Under the pieces are notes generated by a model that had not been told where the DNA came from, did not search any database, and saw only the letters and a program-made list of their open reading frames with translations. A stretch of 64,000 nucleotides of DNA from Piezodorus guildinii (lineage: Eukaryota > Arthropoda > Insecta > Hemiptera > Pentatomidae), in assembly GCA_023052935.1 (NCBI GenBank), contig CM041292.1:145762439-145826438 (forward strand), written 5' to 3'. Below are positions 10,851-22,787 of this stretch, in pieces; the first letter of the stretch is position 1; each line of letters starts with the position of its first letter. A program made the position numbers and the translations under genes.

Positions 10851-11844
10851 ATTTTGCTTATTTTAAATTATATTATTCTAAATTTTGTATTATATTTAAC
10901 TGTTGATATAATTACATTTTTCGATGCTTTCCATCTTATTGCAAGTATGCCGGTTTTTGTTATCTTTTCCAAACCTACATTGAGACAAAAACGTAGGCGT
11001 TCTCTGATTGGTTCTTCCGATTTAGCTAGTTTTGCTCTGATTTTCACATTAATCTTCTGGTATTAATTTTGAACCCTATTCTTACCAAATTCTTCAGTAT
11101 TAATTTTTATATCATGACGTATATTTTAATAAATCCATTGATATTGAGCTGTTATGTTGTTGTTTTGTTTTATGCTTAACTAATAACAGCTTCTGGAAAG
11201 CCAAGGAAACTCTATCGTAAAATTGCAAGCACCTTCCCAAATGGAGTTTTGTTTTAGATTGTGTTGGGCCAAAAAGAGCGGAAGCCAGGAAGGCGGGTAG
11301 GATACAAATTGGAAGGAATATGGCAGAAATGGAAATCAATGTTTGAGAGAAGAGGGAGAGGTAGAACGGCTACATAGAATAGATAAGACAGAGGGAACAT
11401 ATACACTGACAGCACTATTTCCCTTTTATTAAATTCCACTCTACCTCTCGTTATTTAAGACCCTATTCTATTTCCGTCTTTAGGGGGCAGATCATCCTGT
11501 ATACAAATATTTGGGCCAAATGTTGGGACCCTTCTCTACTTCTGTTCCATTTGTTTTTTTTATCAAGTATTATTAGACTTTTATTATCTATAGCTTATCA
11601 GTGTAGGATTTATTATTTCGTTAGTTGTGGTTAAAACTATTGTTATACGTTTTATGAAATAACTTTCTTGTGTTGTGTTAAGCTAAATACCGAGGTGACA
11701 TTTTTATTTATTTTATCTAATTTATTATTCTTTCGTCTGCTTTTTTTATCAAGTATTGTATTTGACTTTGGTTGTGTTTTTTCCCCTTACAATTGGTAAT
11801 TATATTGTATTATCCCTTATTCTTTCCTTTTCTGGTCATATAAA
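10851..11844. other. AT-rich DNA, no gene seen
   Basis: Overlapping 60-75-codon frames here have no recognisable motif. The composition is AT-rich throughout. Confidence 0.5.
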
Positions 11845-12455
11845 ACGCTGCAAATAATAAAATGGTTAGTGATATAATTAAAAAATAACTATTTGAGTAT
11901 AACAGAATATAGCTGCTATACTTTTCGATTTTTCTGTTTACCGCGCTCAACTGATTCTAAAACCCTATAAATATTTTCTCCAAAAAAAAACTAAGTTATG
12001 GTATTATTTATGGTTAAAATTTCAATTTTTCCTCTCTTTTTTATCGGGCTGTACTGACTGATTCTAAAATCATACACGTTTTCTCTGTCTTCAAAAATAA
12101 CTATGTATATGTGTAAACTTGAAATTTTTTCTCTTTTTTATAAATTCGCGGTTTTTTTTATTAAAAAACACTAACATATTTTGTATATACCTTCAAAAAT
12201 AACTGAGCTTCAGATTTAAATCACTTTTAATCGGCTACCATTTTAAAAATAACCAGCTGATATCAACGTCTAGATATTAGGATCATCTTCGCATGCCGTA
12301 CTATTTTTGTGGCAAATTAAAAAAAAAATGGTCCAGAAGTTTCGGAGAAATGCCGCGGACGGCAGACAAATGGATTCTTTTTTATTCGTTATTCTGGTTC
12401 TACTTATTTTTTAGTCGTTTACGAAGGTTCCTTATTGAAAATAATCAACCAAAAT
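11845..12455 (-). repeat. T-family repeat, near full-length reverse copy
   Basis: One end shows 'aaacgctgcaaataataaaa'. Inside are repeated 'cttcaaaaataact' modules, then 'aaccagctgatatcaacg' and 'agaaatgccgcggacggc'. The other end reads 'ccttattgaaaataatcaac'. The same order is found in reverse at 42847-43575 and in part at 19385-19745 and 63783-64000. Confidence 0.75.
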
Positions 12456-13094
12456 GATGACGCGAATCTGGTTTCCGCCAACCCTTTCTTAACAACAAGA
12501 CAGTTTTTGATATAGTTTTCACCATCATTAAGGGCATTATTTTCTGAAAGTTTATAAGTAAAATACATCGCAATTAAGTTTTTCATTCAAATGGAAAATT
12601 AATCCTGAAATATGAGTAGTAATATCGACTAATACTCATACTAATGTTATAGTATAATGTAACGTTGGAACGCGCAAGATTTTAGTACTCGACAAGAATA
12701 TGATGAAATATAATATGAATTTTAAAAATAAGGTGTTCTAATCATAAGCAGCAAAAGTAACGTTTGGAATGAAGTGTAGGTACGCTATAGAATGTTAGAC
12801 TAGCTTTTTTTATCTCAGTAGAATTTTTCTTTTTTTTCCTGTTAAAGGTGCTAGTATTCCACTCTCGAGATAAAGAATTTTGGTGTTCTATTAACTGTAA
12901 TTTGATTTGTGCTGGTCCCTCAAGGCTTGGAGATGAGATTAAAACATAGTTCTAAATTTTAAATTAATGTTGAAAGCCTGTTTCATAGCGAGCTCTGTAA
13001 TATGCAAAGTAACACTGTCTCAAGACTGGCTAATAAAATAAGAGTCTTATTATTATTTTTACTTATAGTGATAAAGTCTTGTATAACATTTTCT
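12456..13094. other. AT-rich DNA, no gene seen
   Basis: No supported feature was found in this stretch. Confidence 0.5.
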
Positions 13095-13700
13095 TAAGGT
13101 AATCAAATTACCAGAAGAGCTACTTCATACCATGCATTTACCATGCACCTATTTTACGTTTTTCTCAAAAACGGCTTTAACGATTTTGATTAAACTCGCT
13201 ATATAGATGTAAACTTTAATTGGCTTTAATATAATGTAGGTTTCATTTTGATTGAAATAGTCTGATGGAGCTTAAATGCAGATATTTTAAATTTTCTTCC
13301 TCTAAAGCACCTTTAATTTTGTATATTCTATAAAAATAACCATATCATCTTATTACCATTGATAAAAAACAGGTAAATATATAAGTTGAACGAATTCGAT
13401 ATCCAACTAAAGGAGAAGACTGAAAAAAATGGTTTTTAATGCAATTGTTTCACCGCTTGGCCACTGGATGGCGTTGTCATCGCCGGACGCTCCAAGTACC
13501 AAAGCACGGAGTGATGAAAAGCCGAAAAAACCTTACTGAATTTCGTAGATAATATTATTTAATAAAACACAACTTTCTATAACAAATCAAATTTAAATAA
13601 TTCTTTAACAATTTTTGTTTCTAAATTTGTTAAAAAATTCTTAAATTGATATTAATAACAGAGATAAGTGAAAGTCGTGTGTTGCGCGCACCAGATTTAT
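13095..13700 (+). repeat. P-family repeat
   Basis: This copy shares the ordered blocks of the P1 copy (10195-10850), including 'ttaccagaagagctacttca', 'acgattttgattaaactc' and the terminal 'aagtgaaagtcgtgtgttgc'. An extra GC-rich insert ('ctggatggcgttgtcatcgc') at 13450-13540 is absent from the other copies. A Q-type module follows directly at 13717-13770. Confidence 0.75.
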
Positions 13701-13716
13701 GTTATGTTAAACTCAA

Positions 13717-13770
13717 TCGCGAATATTTCCTTACTATTTATGTATTTCATATAGAGTTAAGTGAAGGTAA
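13717..13770 (-). repeat. Q-type short repeat
   Basis: The stretch resembles 17940-18005: 'ccttactatttatgtatttc' then 'aagtgaaggtaaa'. The opposite orientation is seen at 14866-14935 and 30463-30530. It abuts the end of a P repeat. Confidence 0.5.
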
Positions 13771-14864
13771 AGCACTAACATACCGGCTGAAAAAGTTAAT
13801 GTATATAAAACAATAGTAATGCTTGTAATATAGGAAATAATAATTATAATAATAGGAAATAATTATACAAAAATAATTGGAAAGAAGAGGAGAGTAACCC
13901 TTTTCTTGGGTTTACCCTTAGCGGTGCTGTCAGGTAATCTGTTTTCCTGCCTCCGATAGTGTTACCATGAGGGATGATAGGTTTGTAATTGCGTCAGTAG
14001 TGGGGTATCGTATGATCATTAACATACGGTTGTCCAAGGAGATTGTTATACGTTGATACGGTTATTGAGTATGGATATATTTAATAGTTCAGTATTTTTT
14101 CCCTCTCTGCATTTACCCACTATCTTTCAGTTCACCGTATTCCGTGTAATTATGAATAAATATTTTATGATCAAATTTCTTCGCTTAGCCCAGGAGAGAT
14201 GGTTGTGTTTCTTATATTTTAATTCTTGTTTAAAACTATTCTTTTAGTATTAGTGAAGTTATTTTATTTTAAACTAGCTTATATATAAGCTATCTATACA
14301 TAACTAGCCTATAGGATATTTAGGACCCGCCTCTGCTTCTCACAGGTGCAATTTCAGTGAAGTGTCATTTATTTTGATAGAGCTCTTTCTGACCGATTTA
14401 GAATATATCGCTTTAGGGGTTTTACTTTACCGTAACGAGAAGTGCGATTGGTTAAGTTTATTTGTTTGTTATTTTAAAGTGAAGCAGAGAATACGCAAAA
14501 TTTAAATTTTTGTGTAAAATAAACTGGATTGGTATTCAAAAACTATAGAAATAACAAACGTTCCTATTCTATTGGGATTATAACTACTTTATATTTATTT
14601 ATGTAAAGTATATGAGCTTACAACAACTTTATATTAAATTGTATTAATTCTTTGAATGCATATTTACTTTTCTAAAATCTTGTGATTTCCAACAGTATAT
14701 TATATGTCAATATTACTACCTATATTTTAGGAATAATTTTTTTATGACTTGGATACAGAAAACTTATTTTTTCCGTTTAATATATTTTATAATGCTTAAG
14801 AATATTTATAATGCTATACTTCATAATATTTTGAACCAAGATAAAATTAAATTGATAAATGTTA
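13771..14864. other. AT-rich DNA with one GC-richer patch
   Basis: A GC-richer patch lies at about 13885-14050 but encodes nothing I recognise. The rest is AT-rich, with a 64-codon frame lacking any motif. Confidence 0.45.
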
Positions 14865-14865
14865 T

Positions 14866-15010
14866 TTTTTCATTTTACTTTCACTTACCTATATATGGAA
14901 TATATAGTAAGGGAAAGTATTGCGATCGTGAAAACTTTCGAATTCCAGTTTTTAACGGAAATACGCGTTTTAGGATCCCCTCAATCCAAATGACCAAGTC
15001 CCACAAAAAG
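14866..15010 (+). repeat. Q-type repeat
   Basis: The block 'ttactttcacttacctatat', with 'agtaagggaaagtattgcg' after it, matches 30463-30530 closely. The following part ('cgcgttttaggatcccctc', 'aatgaccaagtcc') matches the reverse complement of 17865-17935. It is non-coding. Confidence 0.6.
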
Positions 15011-15485
15011 TTCTTTTTTTTTTTTAATTTTTATTTTATCGAGGGTAGGAAATCTTCAAAAGACGCGGATAGGCCCGTGTGTGGGATTTTTACCCACTAA
15101 AACCCAACCTCCCTACTCCTGTTCATTCCTCTCCACGGGACCACCGTTAGGCATTACTTCGTGGAGGGAAATAAAGTGCGGCCCCGTTGTCCTCTTCCAC
15201 CGGTTTCATTTTTCCATATTATTGACTCCTTCTGGCCCTCTCTTCCGCTCTCAACCTCTTAAGAACGACTGTGGTGAATCTCTTCACTGTGCCCCAATGG
15301 TAGTCCGAGCGAAGCATATGGCTCACTATATTTTCTGGTGTGATGCTTCCCACGTACACTCTCTCCAATTCACTTCTTTCTTCCGCAAAGCGAATGTAAG
15401 CGAAAAATATATGTTCCGCTGTTTCCTCAAATGTCTGACACGCGGGACATTCTGCAGTGTTGTCCAATTTAAATCTGTCTGTATA
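15010..15485 (-). pseudogene. R1-clade LINE, 3' end fragment
   Basis: On the minus strand an 82-codon frame (15467-15219) gives the C-terminal end of an R1-clade ORF2. It has 'CPACQTFEETAEHIFF', then a region where the family normally has a further cysteine but this copy has tyrosine, then 'SITPENIVSHML' and a basic 'LKRLRAEERARR' tail. A 3' UTR follows with 'gttttagtgggtaaaaatcc', a hallmark of R1-clade 3' ends, and an A-rich tail (the poly-T at 15010-15025). The copy is 5'-truncated near 15485 and dead. Confidence 0.8.
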
Positions 15486-15567
15486 TTAAATTAGGCCTGT
15501 GTGTGTTTGGTAACTCCCGATTGAAAACGAAAAGTCCTGTGAAACTGAAATTTTATATTTAAGACTA

Positions 15568-16394
15568 TTATACGCCCGAGATGTTATAGCAACTTTTTCA
15601 CTGAAATCAGTTTACCAGAAGAGCTATTTCATACCATGCATTTACATGCACCTACTTACGTTTTTCTCAAAAACGGCTTTAACGAATTTGATTAAACTCA
15701 TAATATGTAAAATTTAATATGACGTAGGCTTTAATATGATGTAGGTTTCATTCTGATTGAAATAGTATGACATGTCTGAAATGCCAATATTTTTTCATCT
15801 AAAGTACCTTTAATTCTGGAGATTCTATAAAATAAAAATAACTATATTGTTGAGCTAATTTGATAAACAACTACAAGAGAAAACTGAACAAATATTTTTT
15901 ATGCATTTTTAAACAAAAGAATAGTAATATAAATGTATAATATGCCGTTGGATAGCTAAACATTTTAGAAAAAATATTATCTGATACACGGAATTGTAAA
16001 GGGTAATGGAGGTGATAAAAAGCCGATAAAACTGTTTTGGTTACCATGAACTAACATGAATTTCCCATTTTGACCGTGCTGCAAACTGGCGGCTTGTAAA
16101 TGAAGCAGAGCGCCCCAATTTTGTTTTTGAACATTAGAATAGTATTATAGACGTGTAATACACCGTTGGGAACACAAAGACTTCAGAAAATATATTATCT
16201 TATACACAAGCTGATAAAATTTAATGAAGAGTGTTAAAAAGCCGATAAAACTAACTCATTATTTCAGATGATAATATAATACAGTTTTTAATAAAAACAC
16301 ATGTTTTTATATCAATTCAATTTAATGAATTCTTTAATCGATTTTAAAAACGGAGGAAAGTGAAAGTCGTGTTTTGCCCGCACCAGATTTTTTA
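15568..16394 (+). repeat. P-family repeat, longest copy
   Basis: This copy starts at 'tatacgcccgagatgttata' and contains 'ttaccagaagagctatttca'. A partly repeated internal block around a 'gccgttg' motif occurs twice (15950 and 16165). It ends with 'aagtgaaagtcgtgttttgc' and 'ccgcaccagatt'. The partial internal duplication explains its greater length. Confidence 0.75.
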
Positions 16395-17429
16395 TTTTAG
16401 CATTGAAATAATAACATATAATCTATTAAACGGATCCGCTTCCTCCGACTCAAGAACAAGGATGAAACCTATCTTGAATTTTCAAAAAAGGACAAGTTTA
16501 ATTTCACTTCTGAAGAGTTGTAATATGAAACTAGATTTAAACTCTGAAAGAGGCCTTAAAAAGCTCATTTAAATGACATTTGTACCTTCATAAAATTCCT
16601 AATATACTTACTATTCCTCGCAAACTAAAAGCCTTCGTGAATTTTTGCTTCCTCTTCGACTCCTGATAATCGTCCTTAGGATCTTCTAATGCATAGTTTT
16701 TTTTTTAAGTGTCATCATTAGGCAGTTTCTCTATATTCTCGTCAATGCAATTATATATATTATTTCACATTTACTTGTTAGGTATATTTATGTAGTGCAA
16801 GCTGTAAATTTAAATAAACAAATTTTTTGATTATCTATTTAAACTAATTTAATCCAGTAACGCCTGCAAAATTAATGTTGTTCTTAGGCTGCAGATTTGC
16901 TCGCCGTTTTAAGTCAACAGCCGGCGATTAAAATTAAATTTATAGAATGGGAGAAGCGCCTAAGGCTTTTGGAAAATTCCCAAAGGTTGGGAGAGGGGAG
17001 GGGATTACCCCATATCCTAGAAGAAGGAAGGGTAAATATTTCTACGGCCAGAGGTGGCTTCTTCATGCAAATCCTACCTTGTATGCAGATAGTCCGCCTC
17101 TGGGATCAGGGCTGCCACTCCCGCTGGAAAAACATTCCAGCCAATGGAGATCTGGAACAACACTGAGTAATAGCTTCTGTATTGCTCCGTCTAATGTATG
17201 CATCTTTGTCTGAGAATAATTTATCAAGTGGCTAGGTACATATATATTAAATATGTGCATATGAATAGAGCAGAAAATTGATCTGGCATAAAAATATATG
17301 GAAAACTCCTCTTTTCTGTAAGCTTAGAACTTATTCTCTTTAACGTGGCTGTTTTATAAACTTTTGCCTTTCACATTTTTTTTTTATTGTTATCTATCGA
17401 AATTTACAACTATATTGGATAATAAAACA
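16395..17429. other. Mixed AT-rich DNA with a GC-richer block, no gene recognised
   Basis: Around 16890-17200 the composition is more balanced and three overlapping frames of 65-89 codons occur. None has a domain, signal peptide or splice context that I can defend. Confidence 0.4.
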
Positions 17430-17829
17430 AGTAAATAAGCTTTAGGATAAATTACATGAAAAAAAATTGTATATTTAGCTATTTTTTAACAATACTAATA
17501 AAATGGTTACTTTTCTGTAATCTACAGAATTTAAGGTACTTTATAGGAAAAAAATACAAAAGTTCGGCTTTTACCACTGTCGACTATTTCAATAAAAATG
17601 AAACCTATATGATATTAAAGCGAATTCAATTTACTATTGATATAGTGAGTTTAATCAAAATCGTTGGAGCCGTTTTTGAGAAAAGCGTGAAAAAGTTCAA
17701 AATGAATGGTATAAAGTGGCCCTTCTGATTATCCGATTTTGATGATAAGGTTACAATAACATCTAAGGCATATTTGCTTTTAAAATATTTTATTTCTGTT
17801 TTATACAACTTATAGTTTTCGAGTTAGTT

Positions 17830-17830
<1 letters not shown>
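17430..17830 (-). repeat. P-family repeat, reverse copy
   Basis: Its reverse complement contains 'cagaagggccactttatacc', 'acgattttgattaaactc' and 'atataggtttcatttt' in the P-family order. The part with the conserved terminal motif is missing. Frames on this stretch are accidental. Confidence 0.7.

Positions 17831-17834
<4 letters not shown>

Positions 17835-17860
<26 letters not shown>
17835..17860. repeat. (CA)n microsatellite
   Basis: A run of about 13 CA units lies between the P and Q repeats. Confidence 0.95.
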
Positions 17861-17864
17861 GCTT

Positions 17865-18005
17865 TTTGCGGGGCTTAGTCATTTGGACTCAGTGGATCCT
17901 AAAAAACATGATCCACTGAAAACTGGAATTCGAAAATTTTCACAAGCGCAATACTTGTCCTTTACTATTTATTTCATACATAGATAAATGAAAGTAAAAA
18001 TTGAA
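17865..18005 (-). repeat. Q-type repeat, reverse copy
   Basis: The reverse complement resembles 14866-15010: a 'tttactttcatttatctatg' start, an 'aaaggacaagtattgcg' block and a later 'gactaagccc' block. Confidence 0.55.
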
Positions 18006-19384
18006 ACCAAATTATCAGAGATACGACTGGCATTAATGGTTGATTTCTTACTTTTGAACAAAATGATATTCAGCTAAAAGCATATTCAATCATGATCAAG
18101 TATGATTGAAAATAAATTTCTTGAATGTGATTATTATTGAACTAATGGAAATTATCCTTAAAAGGGAAAATAATATTTTAATTTTACTAGGAACCTCTCA
18201 GTAAATCCTCGAATAATATTAATTATTTACATTCAGTAATTTCAGAACGACAAAATCCTTACTGTGCGAAAACTAATGTGTTTCTTAAATTGTTTTTGTA
18301 TATGATATTGTAGCTCTGCGAAGCATCATATGTTACTTTTTTTAATTGTAAAAGTTAGTGCTTAAGAAGAATGCTAACAAAAGGTGTCCCATCACATTTT
18401 TATCTATTACAAATTATTATCTGAAAAAAATTAATTATATAGAAAAGGAATACACTTTTTAAGTGACAAAAGTAACAAGAAATAAACGTTTACCTTTATT
18501 TAAATGTGCATATTCCTTAATAGATGTGCTTGTTTGAGCACTCTCATTTATAACAATAGAATGTTCCTACAGAGCCACTAAGCTACAGCTCGTAGGCTTT
18601 GTAGGAACCCTCGGGGAAGAGATAAACTGGGGTGGTGTTTTGACAGGGCCTGCGTAAACAGCTCAGGTGGTCTGTCCTATTGGCATCAACAACCTCTGGC
18701 TGACTTGAACATTCTTAGTTCTAATATTAAATTTCCTTTGTGTTGTAATTAGAAAGATATTCACCAGCAGCAGTCAATATATTTCAAATAGCAAGTATGT
18801 ATAAATTCATCATAGAGAACTGGTTTTCGTATTTTTTCAATCTTCTCTGTTTTAAGAAAGCAGAAACAATTGGTAATTGTCGTCAAATGGGATAACTTTG
18901 CCACATATTCTACTTTAACTGTTTTTTAAATTATTGAAGAAAATATTACAAGTTCTCTAATGAGGATGTATTGGCGACTGTTGAAATTATAAGAGTTAAA
19001 AATGATTTGGAGTCAGTCAGTTTGTATTTTTTCATTATGTTATTTGGGCATTGCCATTATTTTTACAATAATTAGTATTGTTGATGTTTACATGTTTAAA
19101 CTGCAACATCTTCATAATTAAAATATTATTTACTAGACCAGCTTCTGATTATTTCTGTTACTTCAAGTTCTTATAAACCACCCTTTCTTCATCTTTCATT
19201 TCCGTGATCTGGGAAAATATGGAACTAAAACAAACATTTATATCCTAAAAAATTCAGAAACTTATTGGCAAAGTGTTGCCGCTGACAGAATAACTTTGCA
19301 AACTTCAAAAAATTGTAGCATATATTACTATAAAACCCCAATTTTTTTTCCTCAATTATGGAAACATTTTGCTGTATACGAAAA
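18006..19384. other. AT-rich DNA, no gene seen
   Basis: The only structured patch is a short hairpin-forming sequence at 18561-18606 within a GC-richer interval (18550-18700). Frames near the right end are short and lack motifs. Confidence 0.5.
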
Positions 19385-19745
19385 ACGCTGCAAATTATTA
19401 CAAAATGGTTTATTATTTCCAAATTTTTTACTTTTTTATTTATTTTTTTTTGTTTATCGCCTTCTTTCTGATTCTAAAACTTTATACACACTTTTCTCCA
19501 TCTTCAAAAATAACTGAGTTATGAGCGTATTTATGTGAAAAATATCTATTTTTTTCTTTTCTTATATCTCTTTTATATAATTATTCGCGTTTTGTTGGTT
19601 AAAAAACACTAATAAATTTATTTTATATCTTCAAAAATAATTGAGTTATTGAATAAAATCCTTTTGATCGGCCGCCATTTTAAAACTAACCAGCTGATAT
19701 CAACGTCTAGGTGTTGGGATTATCGTTGAATGGACTAGTGAATTT
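19385..19745 (-). repeat. T-family repeat, partial reverse copy
   Basis: The copy begins 'aaacgctgcaaattattac', carries the 'tcttcaaaaataactgagtt' modules and reaches 'aaccagctgatatcaacg', as at 11845-12455. The distal module with 'aacctttgtaatcgac' is missing. Confidence 0.7.
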
Positions 19746-21413
19746 ATTGGTTGTGGCGATGATTTAATAAAAAAAAATTATGTGAATATTAATTAAGCAC
19801 AAAAGGCAAGAATATTTTAATAATAGTGAATAAAAAATTTAAGATTCATTTTACTTTGTTATCAGAAAAGAAAATTTTCCTTAGAAATAAAAGTTTCTTT
19901 TCCTATTACGGAGTCTATTAATGTACACAATGCCTTGTAGATTGAATAGAGCTTCAGTCAGGAACATTTATAAAATTAAACTTCTCCGAAAAATTTAAGC
20001 AATGCATATAAAAAGTATTTTTTAAATGATAAACAGGATCATCAGTGGATTTTAGGAATTACGCCCGCTACTCCAATCGAACCCGGTTTTATCGAAGTTT
20101 TTTTCCCCCATAATTTTATGTTCTTCAGAATTGAAAATAGTTGTTTATCGAAAGAAAAATACAGAATGTTTTCTATGAAAAATGTATGAACTGATTGTGC
20201 CGTTCTGTGAGTGGAGTACTGAGTAGCCGTTTACAGAAGCAGCCGTTAAACTGAAGACAGGGACCGTTGAATAGCTGCCTCCAGCATTCCAGGCACTAGA
20301 TAAAATAAATCCAAGGATTGATTCGGATTCCGAAGGCGTCCGAGGCGGGGGCACGTGGCCTAGGATCTGCTCGGAATTCACTCCTCGGAGGGAGTTAACA
20401 ATAAACTAGGCTAGTTGGCGGCGTTGGAGCAGGCGGCATTTTTTGTCTACTCTCGCTCCAGGTAGTAGAGGAAACAACCTCCGCTATTGATATACATGAG
20501 TCCTTTCCGGCTCTGGCCACCGAGATAATTTTTCAACCCGAGAAGAACGCTGGGGGAATGTGGAGCTCATCTGTATACCGTCAAGGGGGCTTTGTTCCTG
20601 CTTACAAGGGGAAATATTGCCTCCGTGTCTATTTAAATTATATCGAATCTGCCCTAGTGTGTCAGGAATCAGTCTAATTGGTGCTGATTACTCTCTCGGG
20701 GTGTCTTCCAGAATCAAGATTTCTGTCTTATCGCAACCTATCAACCTTTAGGTGATCATGGCGGCATAGGAACAAATATAATATTAATACGAATGCAAAT
20801 TATAGAGTATTTTTTAAATAAATATAAATGTTATTAAAAAAATTCTCTGCAAACGTTGTCCATCATATCATTTATTTCTAGGGAATATTTTGTCATTAAT
20901 TGAAAAATAACAAAGGTATTGTAAGTGTTTGGGAATAAAAAGAATAGAGGTTCTAGACGATGACCGCCGCACAGTGGAAAATATGACCGATTTAGATGTG
21001 CAAAATCTATATTTAATCTTTGGGGGCCCAGATTGGGAAAAAAATTATAAGAAAAAATGATAAAAGCTAATTAATTTTTTGACTCGATTGGCGAGCGGTC
21101 AAACATAAATTTATTTGCTAAAATCTAAGACTTGCCCACATTTTATGTTTGAAGTCCCAGATATGGGGAAAATAATACAAAAAATCTAATTATGGCTCGG
21201 AGTTGCTGAAACCTGCTAATAGATGTATTTTATATCATTTCGGAAACTTTACAAATTATCGATTGTAAAACTTTTGATTCGGAGTGTGTTTCTAAAAAAA
21301 TTATGTATCACCCAAAACGCAAAAAATCGCTAAAATCTTTGTAATTATTTAAAGACTAGAAATCCTACAAACAATTCCTTGGGGTAACTTGAAGGTTATA
21401 TAGTTTTTTTTAA
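19746..21413. other. Unassigned DNA including a CpG-rich patch
   Basis: About 20250-20560 is rich in C+G and CpG ('aggcgtccgaggcggggg', 'ggcggcgttggagcaggcgg') compared with everything around it. A minus-strand 78-codon frame (20381-20145) starts in it. This could be an unmethylated promoter or a first exon, but I see no splice or domain evidence. The rest is AT-rich. Confidence 0.35.
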
Positions 21414-21591
21414 ATGAAATGAAAAGAAATTTTATTCTGAGACAGCTAGTCCCCTAAGAATAATATAAATGTACAATAAAAGATTTAACTTTCTATGGTA
21501 TAAATTTTATCATATTATATACAGCATTTTATGGATTACAAATTATGATACATATGGATCTGTATATATATAATATATATATAACTGAACA

Positions 21592-21648
<57 letters not shown>

Positions 21649-22668
21649 CACACAATACACAACACAACACGATTATACAACACAAAGTATATTACAACCG
21701 TAAATAAATCCAAATAATAAAAATATTAAAACAAAAAAACAACAATAGATAAAATTGAGATTTAAAATAAATTGGCCAGATAGTTAAGTTTATAAAGACA
21801 CGGCAGATTGATGTTCGAGGAGATGGGTAATGTAATGAAGTTGATGATGGGCATGTGCGAATCGACATGGGCAAGGAATTCCAAAATGAGGATGCACGTA
21901 TGGCGAAAGATCTCTTAAATGAAGCAGTTCTGTGGGATGGAATGAGCAGGTTCAAGGGTTGGGATCTTGTTTTGATGGAGTGGACAGAGGATAGTGGGGT
22001 TAACAAATTGTAAATATAAAGGGGTTTTGAAGGATTGGTAGAGGTATGTTCCTAGGAAGTATTGCCGTAGGGATTTAGGGTAAAGTCTCGGCATACCAGG
22101 CTGAGACATAAGAGCGTATGAATTGATACTGTCGATGTCTTTTTGTAATTTTTGGACCATCTCAGGCATTTCGGAGGGATGGAAGGAGAGGTAAATTTGG
22201 AGATCATCGGTAATATAGGTAGTGTTTAGAGTGAAGTATGGAATTAGGTAGGTCATTAACATAGATAGAGAACAGGATTGGAGAAAGAGATGATCCCTGA
22301 GGAACTCCATGAGTTAGCAGAATAGGTGAGGAAGGAGGTTTTGGGATTATCACAGTTTGAGTTCGAGCGGATAGAAAGAATAGAAACCAGTTTATAGCAC
22401 TATCGGATATTGATAGGTTTCGGAGTTTGGACAGATGGATTGCATGGTTTACCATATCAAAGGCTTTTGAGAAGTCAAAGAGGACCAGGATTGATATTTT
22501 TTGTTTGTCTATGGAGGATTGAAGGTCCTGGGTAATTTTCAGGAGAGCTGATTGTGTGGAATATTGGGATCTAAAGCCAGACTGGAAGGGAAGAAGTAGA
22601 GATTTTTGTTCAAGGAAGTTATAGAATTGGGAGTGGACTATTCTTTCAAGTGGTTTTGAGAGGTTGGA
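21414..22668 (-). pseudogene. CR1-like LINE, 5'-truncated reverse transcriptase copy
   Basis: Minus-strand frames, broken by several frameshifts, encode a reverse transcriptase from its second conserved block onward: 'SKPLERIVHSQFYNFLE', 'LLPFQSGFRSQYSTQ', 'LVLFDFSKAFDMVNH' (catalytic Asp), 'LTHGVPQGSSLSPILFSIYV', a decayed 'YITDDLQIY' (second catalytic block), and the terminal 'FAIRASSFWNSLP' motif. That last motif is typical of CR1/L2-group elements. The 3' end has an AATAAA and an ATTTC-type repeat shared with 50495-50560. The 5' part is missing, and Jockey-B is inserted at or beside the truncated edge. There is no intact ORF. Confidence 0.85.
21599..21644. repeat. (CA)n microsatellite
   Basis: About 22 CA units lie within the 3' untranslated region of the CR1-like copy. 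Confidence 0.95.
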
Positions 22669-22787
22669 TACTAATATTAAGTTGTTTTTTTTTCTAACAT
22701 ATTTATTGATATTTACAACTGTATAATTATATACAACAAGTAAATGTGATGGATATAGTAATCTAACATGAAATACATGAAGAGATG

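Noticed and set aside
17835..21644. CA repeats as part of a CRISPR-like or tandem array
   Set aside because: They are simple dinucleotide runs without spacers.
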